A stretch of DNA of 24,606 nt from contig CAXKVV010001717.1 of NCBI GenBank assembly GCA_964058805.1, positions 1 through 24,606 of the forward strand, given 5' to 3'. Below the pieces are notes generated by a model. It saw only the letters and a program-made list of their open reading frames with translations. It made no database searches and was not told the DNA's origin. A program made the position numbers and the translations under genes. This document shows positions 1-11,700 of the stretch, in pieces (the first letter of the stretch is position 1; each line of letters starts with the position of its first letter). This DNA is from Schoenoplectus triqueter. Taxonomy: Eukaryota > Streptophyta > Magnoliopsida > Poales > Cyperaceae.

Positions 1-705
1 GAGTCCGGGCGCGCAAAACAAGAAAATGTGACCCGACGCCCTCGATACCGACGAAAACGGGACCCGACGCCCTCGAGACCGCCGAAAATGAGTTCGGGCG
101 CGCAAAACATGAAAACGGGACCTGACGCCCACGGTATCGCCGAAAACGGGACCCGACGCCCTCGGTACTGCCGAAAACATGTCCGGGAGCACAAAACATG
201 AAAACGGGACCCGACGCCCTCGGTATCGTCGAAAACGAGTCTGGGCGCGCAAAACATGAAAACGCGACCCGACGCCCTCGGTACCGCCGAAAACGAGTCC
301 GGGCGTGCAAAACATGAAAACGCGACCCGACGCCCACGGTACCGCCGAAAACGACTCCGGGCGCGCAAAACATGAAAACGGGACCCGACGACCTCGGTAC
401 CAGCCGAAAACGAGTCCGGGCGCGCAAAACATGAAAACGGGACCCGACGCCCTCGGTATCGCCGAAAACGGCTCCCGACGCCCTCGGTATCGCCGAAAAC
501 GAGTCCGGGCGCGCAAAACTTAAAAATGGGACACGACCGCCGAAAACGGGACCCGACGCCCACAGAACCGCCGACAACGAGTTCGGGCGCGCAAAATAAG
601 AAAATGTGACACGACGCCCACGGTACCGCCGAAAACGGGACCCGACGCCCTCGAGACGCCGAAAACGAGTCTGGGCGCGCAAAACATGAAAACGGGATCC
701 GACGC
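1..705. repeat. Segmental duplicate inside the satellite, left copy
   Basis: This segment matches 2943-3647 almost perfectly at offset 2942, with two single-base length differences. One extra A lies in the left copy near 407 (GGTACCAGCCG), and one C is missing near 656 (GAGACGCCG). Shared rare markers include CGATACCGACG, ACTGCCGAAAACATGTCC, AAAACTTAAAAATGGGACAC and CACAGAACCGCCGAC. The similarity ends at about 705, exactly where the match to copy A begins. The true left end is outside the window. Confidence 0.85.
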
Positions 706-2150
706 TCTCGATATTATCGAAAACGGGGCCCGACACCCTCGAGACAGCCGAAAACGAGTCCGGGCGCGCAAAACATGAAAACGGGATCCGACGGCCTCGG
801 TATCGCCGAAAACGAGTCCGGGCGCGCAAAACAAGAAAACGGGACCCGACGGCCTCGATACGGCAGAAAACGAGTCAGGGAGCGCAAAACATGAAACGGG
901 AGCCGACGCCCTCGGGACCGCCGAAAACGAGTTGGGGCGCGCAAAACATGGAAACAGGAGCCGACGCCCTCGGTACGGCCGAAAACGAGTCCGGGCACGC
1001 AAAACATGAAACCGCGACCCGACACCCTCGTTACCTCCGAAAATGAGTCCGGGCGCGCAAAACAAGAAAATGTGACCCGACGCCCTCGATACCGCCGAAA
1101 ACGGGACCCGACGCCCTCGAGACCGCCGAAAACGAGCCCGGGCGCGCAAAACATGAAAACGGGACCCGACGCCCTCGGAACCGCCGAAAACGAGTCCGGG
1201 CGCGCAAAACATGAAAACGGGACCCGACGACCTCGGTACCGCCGAAAACGAGTCCGGGCGCGCAAAACATGAAAACGGGACCCGAAGCCCTCGGTACCGC
1301 CGAAAACGAGTCCGGGCGCGCAAAACATGAAAACGGGACCCGACGACCTCGGTACCGCCGAAAACGAGTCAGGGCGCGAAAAACATGAAAACGGGACCCG
1401 AAGCCCTCGGTACCGCCGAAAACGAGTCCGGGCGCGCAAAACATGAAAACGGGACCCGACGCCCTCGGTACCGCCGAAAACGAGTCCGGGCGCGCAAAAC
1501 ATGAAAACGGGACCCGACGACCTCGGTACCGCCGAAAACGAGTTTGAGCGCGCAAAACATGAAAACGGGACCCGAAGCCCTCGAGACCGCCGAAAACGAT
1601 GCCGGGCGCGCAAAACATGAAAACGGGATCGGACGCCCTCGGTACCGCCGAAAACGAGTCCGGGCGCGCAAAACATGAAAACGGGACCCGACGACCTCGG
1701 TACCGCCGAAAATGAGTAGGGGCGCGCAAAACATGAAAACGGGACCCGACGCCCTCGGGACCGCCGAAAACGAGTCGGGGCGCGCAAAACATGGAAACGG
1801 GAGCCGACGCCCTCGGTACGGCCGAAAACGAGTCCGGGAACGCAAAACATGAAAACGCGACCCGACGCCCTCGTTACCTCCGTAAACGAGTCCGGGCGCG
1901 CAAAACAAGAAAATGTGACCTGACGCCCTCGATACCGCCGAAAACGGGTCCCGACGCCCTCGAGACAGCCGAAAACGAGTCCGGGCGCGCAAAACATGAA
2001 AACGGGACCCGACGCCCTCGGTACCGCCGAAAACGAGTCCGGGCGCGCAAAACATGAAAACGGGACCCGACGCCCACGGTATCGCCGAAAACGGGACCCG
2101 ACGCCCTCGGTACCGCCGAAAACGAGTCCGGGAGCACAAAACATGAAAAC
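701..2150. repeat. Partial third copy of the higher-order repeat
   Basis: This stretch matches 5308-6757 in copy A at offset 4607, and therefore 9684-11133 in copy B. Shared markers in order are the ATATTATCG monomer, the GGGAGCGCAAAACATGAAAC monomer, the GCGACCCGACACCCTCGTTACC monomer (1016-1037), GCGCGAAAAACATG (1372-1385) and ATGAGTAGGGG. The match begins sharply at about 701-706, where the sequence switches from a different donor. It fades near 2150, after which 2150-2347 matches 8479-8676 at offset 6329. It is a fragment of the same ancestral unit, now fused to other pieces of the array. Confidence 0.82.
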
Positions 2151-2942
2151 GGGTCCCGACGCCCTCGAGACCGCCGAAAACGAGTCCGAGCGCGCAAAAA
2201 AAGAAAACGGGACCCGACGCCCTCGGTACCGCCGAAAACGAGTTCGGGCGCGCAAAACATGAAAACGGGACCCGGCGACCTCGGTACCGCCGAAAACGAG
2301 TCCGGGCGCGCAAAACATGAAAACGGGACCCGACGCCCACGGTATCGATGAAAACGGGACCCGACGCCCTCGATACCGCCGAAAACGGGACCCGACGCCC
2401 TCGAGACCGCCGAAAACGAGTCTGGGCGCGCAAAACATGAAAACGGGATCCGACGCCCACGGTATCGCCGAAAACGAGACCCGACGCCCTCGGTACCATC
2501 GAAAACGAGTCCGGGAGCACAAAACATGAAAACGGGACCCGACGCCCTCGGTATCGCCGAAAATGAGTTCGGGCGCGCAAAACATGAAAACGATACCCGA
2601 CGCTCTCGATATTATCGAAAACGGGGCCCGCCGCCCTCGAGACAGCCGAAAATGAGTCCGGGCGCGCAAAACATTAAAACAGGACCCGACGCCGTTGGTA
2701 TCGCCGAAAACGAGTCCGGGCGCGCAAAATATGAAAACGGGACCCGACGGCCTCGGTACCGCCGAAAATGAGTTCAGGCGCGCAAAACATGAAAATGATA
2801 CCCGACGCCCTCGATACTGCCGAAAACGAGTCAGGGAGCGCAAAACATGAAACAGGAGCCGACGCCCTCGGGACCGCCGAAAACGAGTTGGGGCGCGCAA
2901 AACATGGAAACGGGAGCCGACGCCCTCGGTACCTCCGAAAAC

Positions 2943-3647
2943 GAGTCCGGGCGCGCAAAACAAGAAAATGTGACCCGACGCCCTCGATACCGACGAAAAC
3001 GGGACCCGACGCCCTCGAGACCGCCGAAAATGAGTTCGGGCGCGCAAAACATGAAAACGGGACCTGACGCCCACGGTATCGCCGAAAACGGGACCCGACG
3101 CCCTCGGTACTGCCGAAAACATGTCCGGGAGCACAAAACATGAAAACGGGACCCGACGCCCTCGGTATCGTCGAAAACGAGTCTGGGCGCGCAAAACATG
3201 AAAACGCGACCCGACGCCCTCGGTACCGCCGAAAACGAGTCCGGGCGTGCAAAACATGAAAACGCGACCCGACGCCCACGGTACCGCCGAAAACGACTCC
3301 GGGCGCGCAAAACATGAAAACGGGACCCGACGACCTCGGTACCGCCGAAAACGAGTCCGGGCGCGCAAAACATGAAAACGGGACCCGACGCCCTCGGTAT
3401 CGCCGAAAACGGCTCCCGACGCCCTCGGTATCGCCGAAAACGAGTCCGGGCGCGCAAAACTTAAAAATGGGACACGACCGCCGAAAACGGGACCCGACGC
3501 CCACAGAACCGCCGACAACGAGTTCGGGCGCGCAAAATAAGAAAATGTGACACGACGCCCACGGTACCGCCGAAAACGGGACCCGACGCCCTCGAGACCG
3601 CCGAAAACGAGTCTGGGCGCGCAAAACATGAAAACGGGATCCGACGC
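2943..3647. repeat. Segmental duplicate inside the satellite, right copy
   Basis: This is the partner of 1-705. After 3647 it continues into GCCCACGGTATCGCC, while the left copy jumps to GCTCTCGATATTATCG. The intervening 2.2 kb (706-2942) contains the partial higher-order copy and a mosaic tail. Confidence 0.85.
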
Positions 3648-4387
3648 CCACGGTATCGCCGAAAACGGGACCCGACGCCCTCAGTACCTTCGAAAACGAG
3701 TCCGGGAGCACAAAACATGAAAACGGGACCAGACGCCCTTTGTATCGCCGAAAACGGGACCCGACGTCCTCGGTACCGCCGAAAACAAGTCCGGGAGCAC
3801 AAAACATGAAAACGGGACCCGACGCCCTCGGTATCGCCGAAAACGAGTCCGGGCGCGCAAAACATGAAAACGGGACCCGACGAACTCGGTACCGCCGAAA
3901 ATGAGTTCGGGCGCGCAAAACATGAAAATGATACCCGACGCTCTCGATATTATCGAAAACGGGGCCCGACGCCCTCGAGACAGCCGAAAACGAGTCCGGG
4001 CGCGCAAAACATTAAAACGGGGTCCGACGCCCTCGGTATCGCCGAAAACGAGTCCGGACACGCAAAACATGAAAACGGGTCCCGACGACCTCGCTACCGC
4101 CGAAAATGAGTTCGGGCGCGCCAAACATGAAAACGGGACCCGAAGACCTCGGTACCGCCGAAAACGAGTCCGGGCGCGCAAAACATGAAAACGGGACCCG
4201 ACGACCTCGATACCGCCGAAAACGAGTCCGGGCGCGCAAAACATGAAAACGGGACCCGAAGCCCTCGGTACCGCCGAAAACGAGTCCGGGCGCGCAAAAC
4301 ATGAAAACGGGACCCGACGCCCTCGGTACCGCCGAAAACGAGTCCGAGCGCGCAAAACATGAAAACGGGACCCGAAGCCCTCGAGAC

Positions 4388-7300
4388 CGCCGAAAACGAG
4401 TCCGGGCGCGCAAAACATGAAAACGGGACCCGACGCCCTCGGTACCGTCGAAAACGAGTCCGGGCGCGCAAAACATGAAAACGGGACCCGACGACCTCGG
4501 TATCGCCGAAAACGAGTCCGGGCGCGCAAAACATGAAAACGGGACCCGACGGCCTCGGTACCGCCGAAAATGAGTTGGAGCGCGCAAAACATGAAACGGG
4601 ACCCGACGCCATCGGGACCGCCGAAAGCGATTCGGGGCGCGCAAAACAAGGAAACGGGAGCCGACGCCCTCGGTACGGCCGAAAACGAGTCCGGGAACGC
4701 AAAACATGAAAACGTGACCCGACGCCCTCGTTACCTCCGTAAACGAGTCCGGGCGCGCAAAACATGAAAACGGGACCCGACGCCCTCGGTACCGTCGAAA
4801 ACGAGTCCGGGCGCGCAAAACATGAAAACGGGACCCGACGACCTCGGTACCGCCGAAAACGAGTCCGGGCGCGCAAAACATGAAAACGGGACCCGACGCC
4901 CTCGATATCGCCGAAAACGGGACCCGACGCCCTCGGTATCGCCGAAAACGAGTCCGGGCGCGCAAAACATGAAAACGAGACCCGACGCCCTCGGTACCGC
5001 CGAAAACGAGTCCGGGCGCGCGGAAAAAACCGAAAACGGGACCCGACGCCCTCGGTACCGCCGACAACGAGTTCGGGCGCGCAAAATAAGAAAATGTGAC
5101 ACGACGCCAACGGTACCGCCAAAAACAGGACCCGACGCCTTCGAGACCGCCGAAAACGAGTCCGAGCGCGCAAAACATTAAAACGGGACCCGACGCCCTC
5201 GGTATCGCCGAAAACGAGTACGGGCGCGCAAAACATGAAAACGGGAACCGACGGACTCGGTACCGCCGAAAATGAGTTCGGGCGCGCAAAACATGAAAAC
5301 GATACCCGACGCTCTCGATATTATCGAAAACGGGGCCCGACACCCTCGAGACAGCCGAAAACGAGTCCGGGCGCGCAAAACATGAAAACGGGATCCGACG
5401 GCCTCGGTATCGCCGAAAACGAGTCCGGGCGCGCAAAACAAGAAAACGGGACCCGACGGCCTCGATACGGCAGAAAACGAGTCAGGGAGCGCAAAACATG
5501 AAACGGGAGCCGACGCCCTCGGGACCGCCGAAAACGAGTTGGGGCGCGCAAAACATGGAAACAGGAGCCGACGCCCTCGGTACGGCCGAAAACGAGTCCG
5601 GGCACGCAAAACATGAAACCGCGACCCGACACCCTCGTTACCTCCGAAAATGAGTCCGGGCGCGCAAAACAAGAAAATGTGACCCGACGCCCTCGATACC
5701 GCCGAAAACGGGACCCGACGCCCTCGAGACCGCCGAAAACGAGCCCGGGCGCGCAAAACATGAAAACGGGACCCGACGCCCTCGGAACCGCCGAAAACGA
5801 GTCCGGGCGCGCAAAACATGAAAACGGGACCCGACGACCTCGGTACCGCCGAAAACGAGTCCGGGCGCGCAAAACATGAAAACGGGACCCGAAGCCCTCG
5901 GTACCGCCGAAAACGAGTCCGGGCGCGCAAAACATGAAAACGGGACCCGACGACCTCGGTACCGCCGAAAACGAGTCAGGGCGCGAAAAACATGAAAACG
6001 GGACCCGAAGCCCTCGGTACCGCCGAAAACGAGTCCGGGCGCGCAAAACATGAAAACGGGACCCGACGCCCTCGGTACCGCCGAAAACGAGTCCGGGCGC
6101 GCAAAACATGAAAACGGGACCCGACGACCTCGGTACCGCCGAAAACGAGTTTGAGCGCGCAAAACATGAAAACGGGACCCGAAGCCCTCGAGACCGCCGA
6201 AAACGATGCCGGGCGCGCAAAACATGAAAACGGGATCGGACGCCCTCGGTACCGCCGAAAACGAGTCCGGGCGCGCAAAACATGAAAACGGGACCCGACG
6301 ACCTCGGTACCGCCGAAAATGAGTAGGGGCGCGCAAAACATGAAAACGGGACCCGACGCCCTCGGGACCGCCGAAAACGAGTCGGGGCGCGCAAAACATG
6401 GAAACGGGAGCCGACGCCCTCGGTACGGCCGAAAACGAGTCCGGGAACGCAAAACATGAAAACGCGACCCGACGCCCTCGTTACCTCCGTAAACGAGTCC
6501 GGGCGCGCAAAACAAGAAAATGTGACCTGACGCCCTCGATACCGCCGAAAACGGGTCCCGACGCCCTCGAGACCGCCGAAAACGAGTCCGGGCGCGCAAA
6601 ACATGAAAACGGGACCCGACGCCCTCGGTACCGCCGAAAACGAGTCCGGGCGCGCAAAACATGAAAACGGGACCCGACGCCCACGGTATCGCCGAAAACG
6701 GGACCCGACGCCCTCGGTACCGCCGAAAACGAGTCCGGGAGCACAAAACATGAAAACGGGACCCGACGCCCTCGGTATCGCCGAAAACGAGTCCGGGCGC
6801 GCAAAACATGAAAACGCGACCCGACGCCCTCGGTACCGCCGAAAACGAGTCCGGGCGCGCAAAACATGAAAACGGGACCCGACGACCTCGGTACCGCCGA
6901 GAACGAGTCCGGGCGCGCAAAACATGAAAACGGGACCAGACGCCCTTTGTATCGCCGAAAACGGGACCCGACGCCCTCGGTACCGCCGAAAACAAGTCCG
7001 GGAGCACAAAACATGAAAACGGGACCCGACGCCCTCGATATCGCCGAAAACGAGTCCGGGCGCGCAAAACATGAAAACGCGACCCGACGCCCTCGGTACC
7101 GCCGAAAACGAGTCCGGGCGCGCAAAACATGAAAACGGGACCCAACTACCTCGGTACCGCCGAAAACGAGTCCGGGCGCGCAAAACATGAAAACGGGACC
7201 CGACGCCCTCGGTATCGCCGAAAACGGGACCCGACGCCCTCGGTACCGCCGAAAACGAGTCCGGGCGCGCAAAACATGAAAACGCGACCCGACGCCCTCG

Positions 7301-8763
7301 GTACCGCCGAAAACGGCTCCGGGCGCGCAAAACATGAAAACGGGACCCGACGACCTCGGTACCGCCGAAAACGAGTCCGGGCGCGCAAAACATGAAAACG
7401 GGACCCGACGCCCTCGGTATCGCCGAAAATGAGTCCGGGCGCGCAAAACATGAAAACGAGACCCGACGCCCTCGGTACCGCCGTAAACGAGTCCGGGCGC
7501 ACAAAACATGAAAATGGGACACGACCGCCCTCGGTACCGCCGAAAACGGGACCCGACGCCCTCGGTACCGCCGACAACGAGTTCGGGCGCGCAAAATAAG
7601 AAAATGTGACACGACGCCCACGGTACCGCCGAAAACGGGACCCGACGCCTTCGAGACCGCCGAAAACGAGTCCGGGCGCGCAAAACATTAAAACGGCACC
7701 CGACGCCCTCGGTATCGCCGAAAACGAGTCCGGGCGCGCAAAACATGAAAACGGGACCCGACGACCTCGGTACCGCCGAAAACGAGTCCGAGCGTGCAAA
7801 ACATGAAAACGGGACCCGAAGCACTCGAGACCGCCGAAAACGAGTCCGGGCGCGCAAAACAAGAAAACGGGACCCGAAGCACTCGAGACCGCCGAAAACG
7901 AGTCCGGGCGCGCAAAACATGAAAACGGGACCCGACGCCCACGGTAGCGCCGAAAACGAGTCCGGGCGCGCAAAACATGAAAACGGGACCCGATGACCTC
8001 GGTATCGCCAAAAACGAGTCCGGGCGCCCAAAACATGAAAACGGTTCCCGACGACCTCGGTACCGCCGAAAATGAGTTCGGGCGCGCAAAACATGAAAAC
8101 GGGACCCGACGCCCTCGGGACCGCCGAAAACGAGTCGGGGCGCGCAAAACATGGAAACGGGAGCCGACGCCCTCGGGACCGTCGAAAACGAGTCGGGGCA
8201 CGCAAAACATGGAAACGGGAGCCGACGCCCTCAGGACCGCCGAAAACGAGTCGGGGCGCGCAAAACATGGAAACGGGAGCCGACGCCGTCGGGACCGCCG
8301 AAAACGAGTCGGGGCGCGCAAAACATGGAAACGGGAGCCGACGCCCTCGGTACGGCCGAAAATGAGTCCGGGAACGCAAAACATGAAAACGAGACACGAC
8401 GCCCTCGTTACCTCCGAAAACGAGTCCGGGCGCGCAAAACAAGAAAATGTGACCCGACGCCCTCGATACCGCCGAAAACGGGTCCCGACGCCCTCGAGAC
8501 CGCCGAAAACGAGTCCGAGCGCGCAAAAAAAGAAAACGGGACCCGACGCCCTCGGTACCGCCGAAAACGAGTTCGGGCGCGCAAAACATGAAAACGGGAC
8601 CCGGCGACCTCGGTACCGCCGAAAACGAGTCCGGGCGCGCAAAACATGAAAACGGGACCCGACGCCCAAGGTATCGCCGAAAACGGGACCCGACGCCCTC
8701 GGTACCGCCGAAAACGAGTCCGGGAGCACAAAACATGAAAACGGGACTCGACGCCCTCGATAT
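4388..8763. repeat. 4376-bp higher-order repeat, copy A
   Basis: This block matches 8764-13139 at a constant offset of 4376 bp, with no insertion or deletion that I could see. Diagnostic variants recur in the same order, including the odd monomer with GCGCGCGGAAAAAACCG (A: near 5017; B: near 9393), the ATATTATCG monomer (5316 and 9692) and the AACTACCTCGG monomer (7143 and 11519). By eye about 15-20 substitutions separate the copies, which suggests at least 99.5% identity. The block holds about 68 monomers of 58 bp and 13-14 solo 31-bp units, an estimate from length and inspection. Its left boundary is fixed only to within about 40 bp, because the junction lies in near-identical monomers: the match fails to the left of 4387. 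Confidence 0.9.
8132..8363. repeat. Local block of four variant monomers (copy A)
   Basis: Four consecutive 58-bp monomers (starts 8132, 8190, 8248, 8306) share the same private variants: GAGTCGGGG instead of GAGTCCGGG, ACATGGAAACGGGAGCC instead of ACATGAAAACGGGACCC, and usually CTCGGGACCG instead of CTCGGTACCG. This is local homogenisation of one variant below the level of the 4.4-kb repeat. The equivalent block in copy B is 12508-12739. Confidence 0.85.
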
Positions 8764-11700
8764 CGCCGAAAACGAGTCCGGGCGCGCAAAACATGAAAAC
8801 GGGACCCGACGCCCTCGGTACCGTCGAAAACGAGTCCGGGCGCGCAAAACATGAAAACGGGACCCGACGACCTCGGTATCGCCGAAAACGAGTCCGGGCG
8901 CGCAAAACATGAAAACGGGACCCGACGGCCTCGGTACCGCCGAAAATGAGTTGGAGCGCGCAAAACATGAAACGGGACCCGACGCCATCGGGACCGCCGA
9001 AAGCGATTCGGGGCGCGCAAAACAAGGAAACGGGAGCCGACGCCCTCGGTACGGCCGAAAACGAGTCCGGGAACGCAAAACATGATAACGTGACCCGACG
9101 CCCTCGTTACCTCCGTAAACGAGTCCGGGCGCGCAAAACATGAAAACGGGACCCGACGCCCTCGGTACCGTCGAAAACGAGTCCGGGCGCGCAAAACATG
9201 AAAACGGGACCCGACGACCTCGGTACCGCCGAAAACGAGTCCGGGCGCGCAAAACATGAAAACGGGACCCGACGCCCTCGATATCGCCGAAAACGGGACC
9301 CGACGCCCTCGGTATCGCCGAAAACGAGTCCGGGCGCGCAAAACATGAAAACGAGACCCGACGCCCTCGGTACCGCCGAAAACGAGTCCGGGCGCGCGGA
9401 AAAAACCGAAAACGGGACCCGACGCCCTCGGTACCGCCGACAACGAGTTCGGGCGCGCAAAATAAGAAAATGTGACACGACGCCAACGGTACCGCCAAAA
9501 ACAGGACCCGACGCCTTCGAGACCGCCGAAAACGAGTCCGAGCGCGCAAAACATTAAAACGGGACCCGACGCCCTCGGTATCGCCGAAAACGAGTACGGG
9601 CGCGCAAAACATGAAAACGGGAACCGACGGACTCGGTACCGCCGAAAATGAGTTCGGGCGCGCAAAACATGAAAACGATACCCGACGCTCTCGATATTAT
9701 CGAAAACGGGGCCCGACACCCTCGAGACAGCCGAAAACGAGTCCGGGCGCGCAAAACATGAAAACGGGATCCGACGGCCTCGGTATCGCCGAAAACGAGT
9801 CCGGGCGCGCAAAACAAGAAAACGGGACCCGACGGCCTCGATACGGCAGAAAACGAGTCAGGGAGCGCAAAACATGAAACGGGAGCCGACGCCCTCGGGA
9901 CCGCCGAAAACGAGTTGGGGCGCGCAAAACATGGAAACAGGAGCCGACGCCCTCGGTACGGCCGAAAACGAGTCCGGGCACGCAAAACATGAAACCGCGA
10001 CCCGACACCCTCGTTACCTCCGAAAACGAGTCCGGGCGCGCAAAACAAGAAAATGTGACCCGACGCCCTCGATACCGCCGAAAACGGGACCCGACGCCCT
10101 CGAGACCGCCGAAAACGAGCCCGGGCGCGCAAAACATGAAAACGGGACCCGACGCCCTCGGAACCGCCGAAAACGAGTCCGGGCGCGCAAAACATGAAAA
10201 CGGGACCCGACGACCTCGGTACCGCCGAAAACGAGTCCGGGCGCGCAAAACATGAAAACGGGACCCGAAGCCCTCGGTACCGCCGAAAACGAGTCCGGGC
10301 GCGCAAAACATGAAAACGGGACCCGACGACCTCGGTACCGCCGAAAACGAGTCAGGGCGCGAAAAACATGAAAACGGGACCCGAAGCCCTCGGTACCGCC
10401 GAAAACGAGTCCGGGCGCGCAAAACATGAAAACGGGACCCGACGCCCTCGGTACCGCCGAAAACGAGAACGGGCGCGCAAAACATGAAAACGGGACCCGA
10501 CGACCTCGGTACCGCCGAAAACGAGTTTGAGCGCGCAAAACATGAAAACGGGACCCGAAGCCCTCGAGACCGCCGAAAACGATGCCGGGCGCGCAAAACA
10601 TGAAAACGGGATCGGACGCCCTCGGTACCGCCGAAAACGAGTCCGGGCGCGCAAAACATGAAAACGGGACCCGACGACCTCGGTACCGCCGAAAATGAGT
10701 AGGGGCGCGCAAAACATGAAAACGGGACCCGACGCCCTCGGGACCGCCGAAAACGAGTCGGGGCGCGCAAAACATGGAAACGGGAGCCGACGCCCTCGGT
10801 ACGGCCGAAAACGAGTCCGGGAACGCAAAACATGAAAACGCGACCCGACGCCCTCGTTACCTCCGTAAACGAGTCCGGGCGCGCAAAACAAGAAAATGTG
10901 GCCTGACGCCCTCGATACCGCCGAAAACGGGTCCCGACGCCCTCGAGACCGCCGAAAACGAGTCCGGGCGCGCAAAACATGAAAACGGGACCCGACGCAC
11001 TCGGTACCGCCGAAAACGAGTCCGGGCGCGCAAAACATGAAAACGGGACCCGACGCCCACGGTATCGCCGAAAACGGGACCCGACGCCCTCGGTACCGCC
11101 GAAAACGAGTCCGGGAGCACAAAACATGAAAACGGGACCCGACGCCCTCGGTATCGCCGAAAACGAGTCCGGGCGCGCAAAACATGAAAACGCGACCCGA
11201 CGCCCTCGGTACCGCCGAAAACGAGTCCGGGCGCGCAAAACATGAAAACGGGACCCGACGACCTCGGTACCGCCGAGAACGAGTCCGGGCGCGCAAAACA
11301 TGAAAACGGGACCAGACGCCCTTTGTATCGCCGAAAACGGGACCCGACGCCCTCGGTACCGCCGAAAACAAGTCCGGGAGCACAAAACATGAAAACGGGA
11401 CCCGACGCCCTCGATATCGCCGAAAACGAGTCCGGGCGCGCAAAACATGAAAACGCGACCCGACGCCCTCGGTACCGCCGAAAACGAGTCCGGGCGCGCA
11501 AAACATGAAAACGGGACCCAACTACCTCGGTACCGCCGAAAACGAGTCCGGGCGCGCAAAACATGAAAACGGGACCCGACGCCCTCGGTATCGCCGAAAA
11601 CGGGACCCGACGCCCTCGGTACCGCCGAAAACGAGTCCGGGCGCGCAAAACATGAAAACGCGACCCGACGCCCTCGGTACCGCCGAAAACGGCTCCGGGC

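Noticed and set aside
1006..1272. Many plus-strand frames of 66-218 codons in the array
   Set aside because: Their size is set by the single TGA per monomer (in ACATGAAAAC) and by where 31-bp units shift the frame. They are copies of the satellite, not genes.
6481..9612. Minus-strand open frame of 1043 codons, and similar ones (for example 714-3629, 10857-13607, 7146-9812)
   Set aside because: They arise from a stop-free satellite strand with unit lengths leaving remainder 1 modulo 3. They overlap one another in different frames with the same repeated peptide, and show no known domain or start context.
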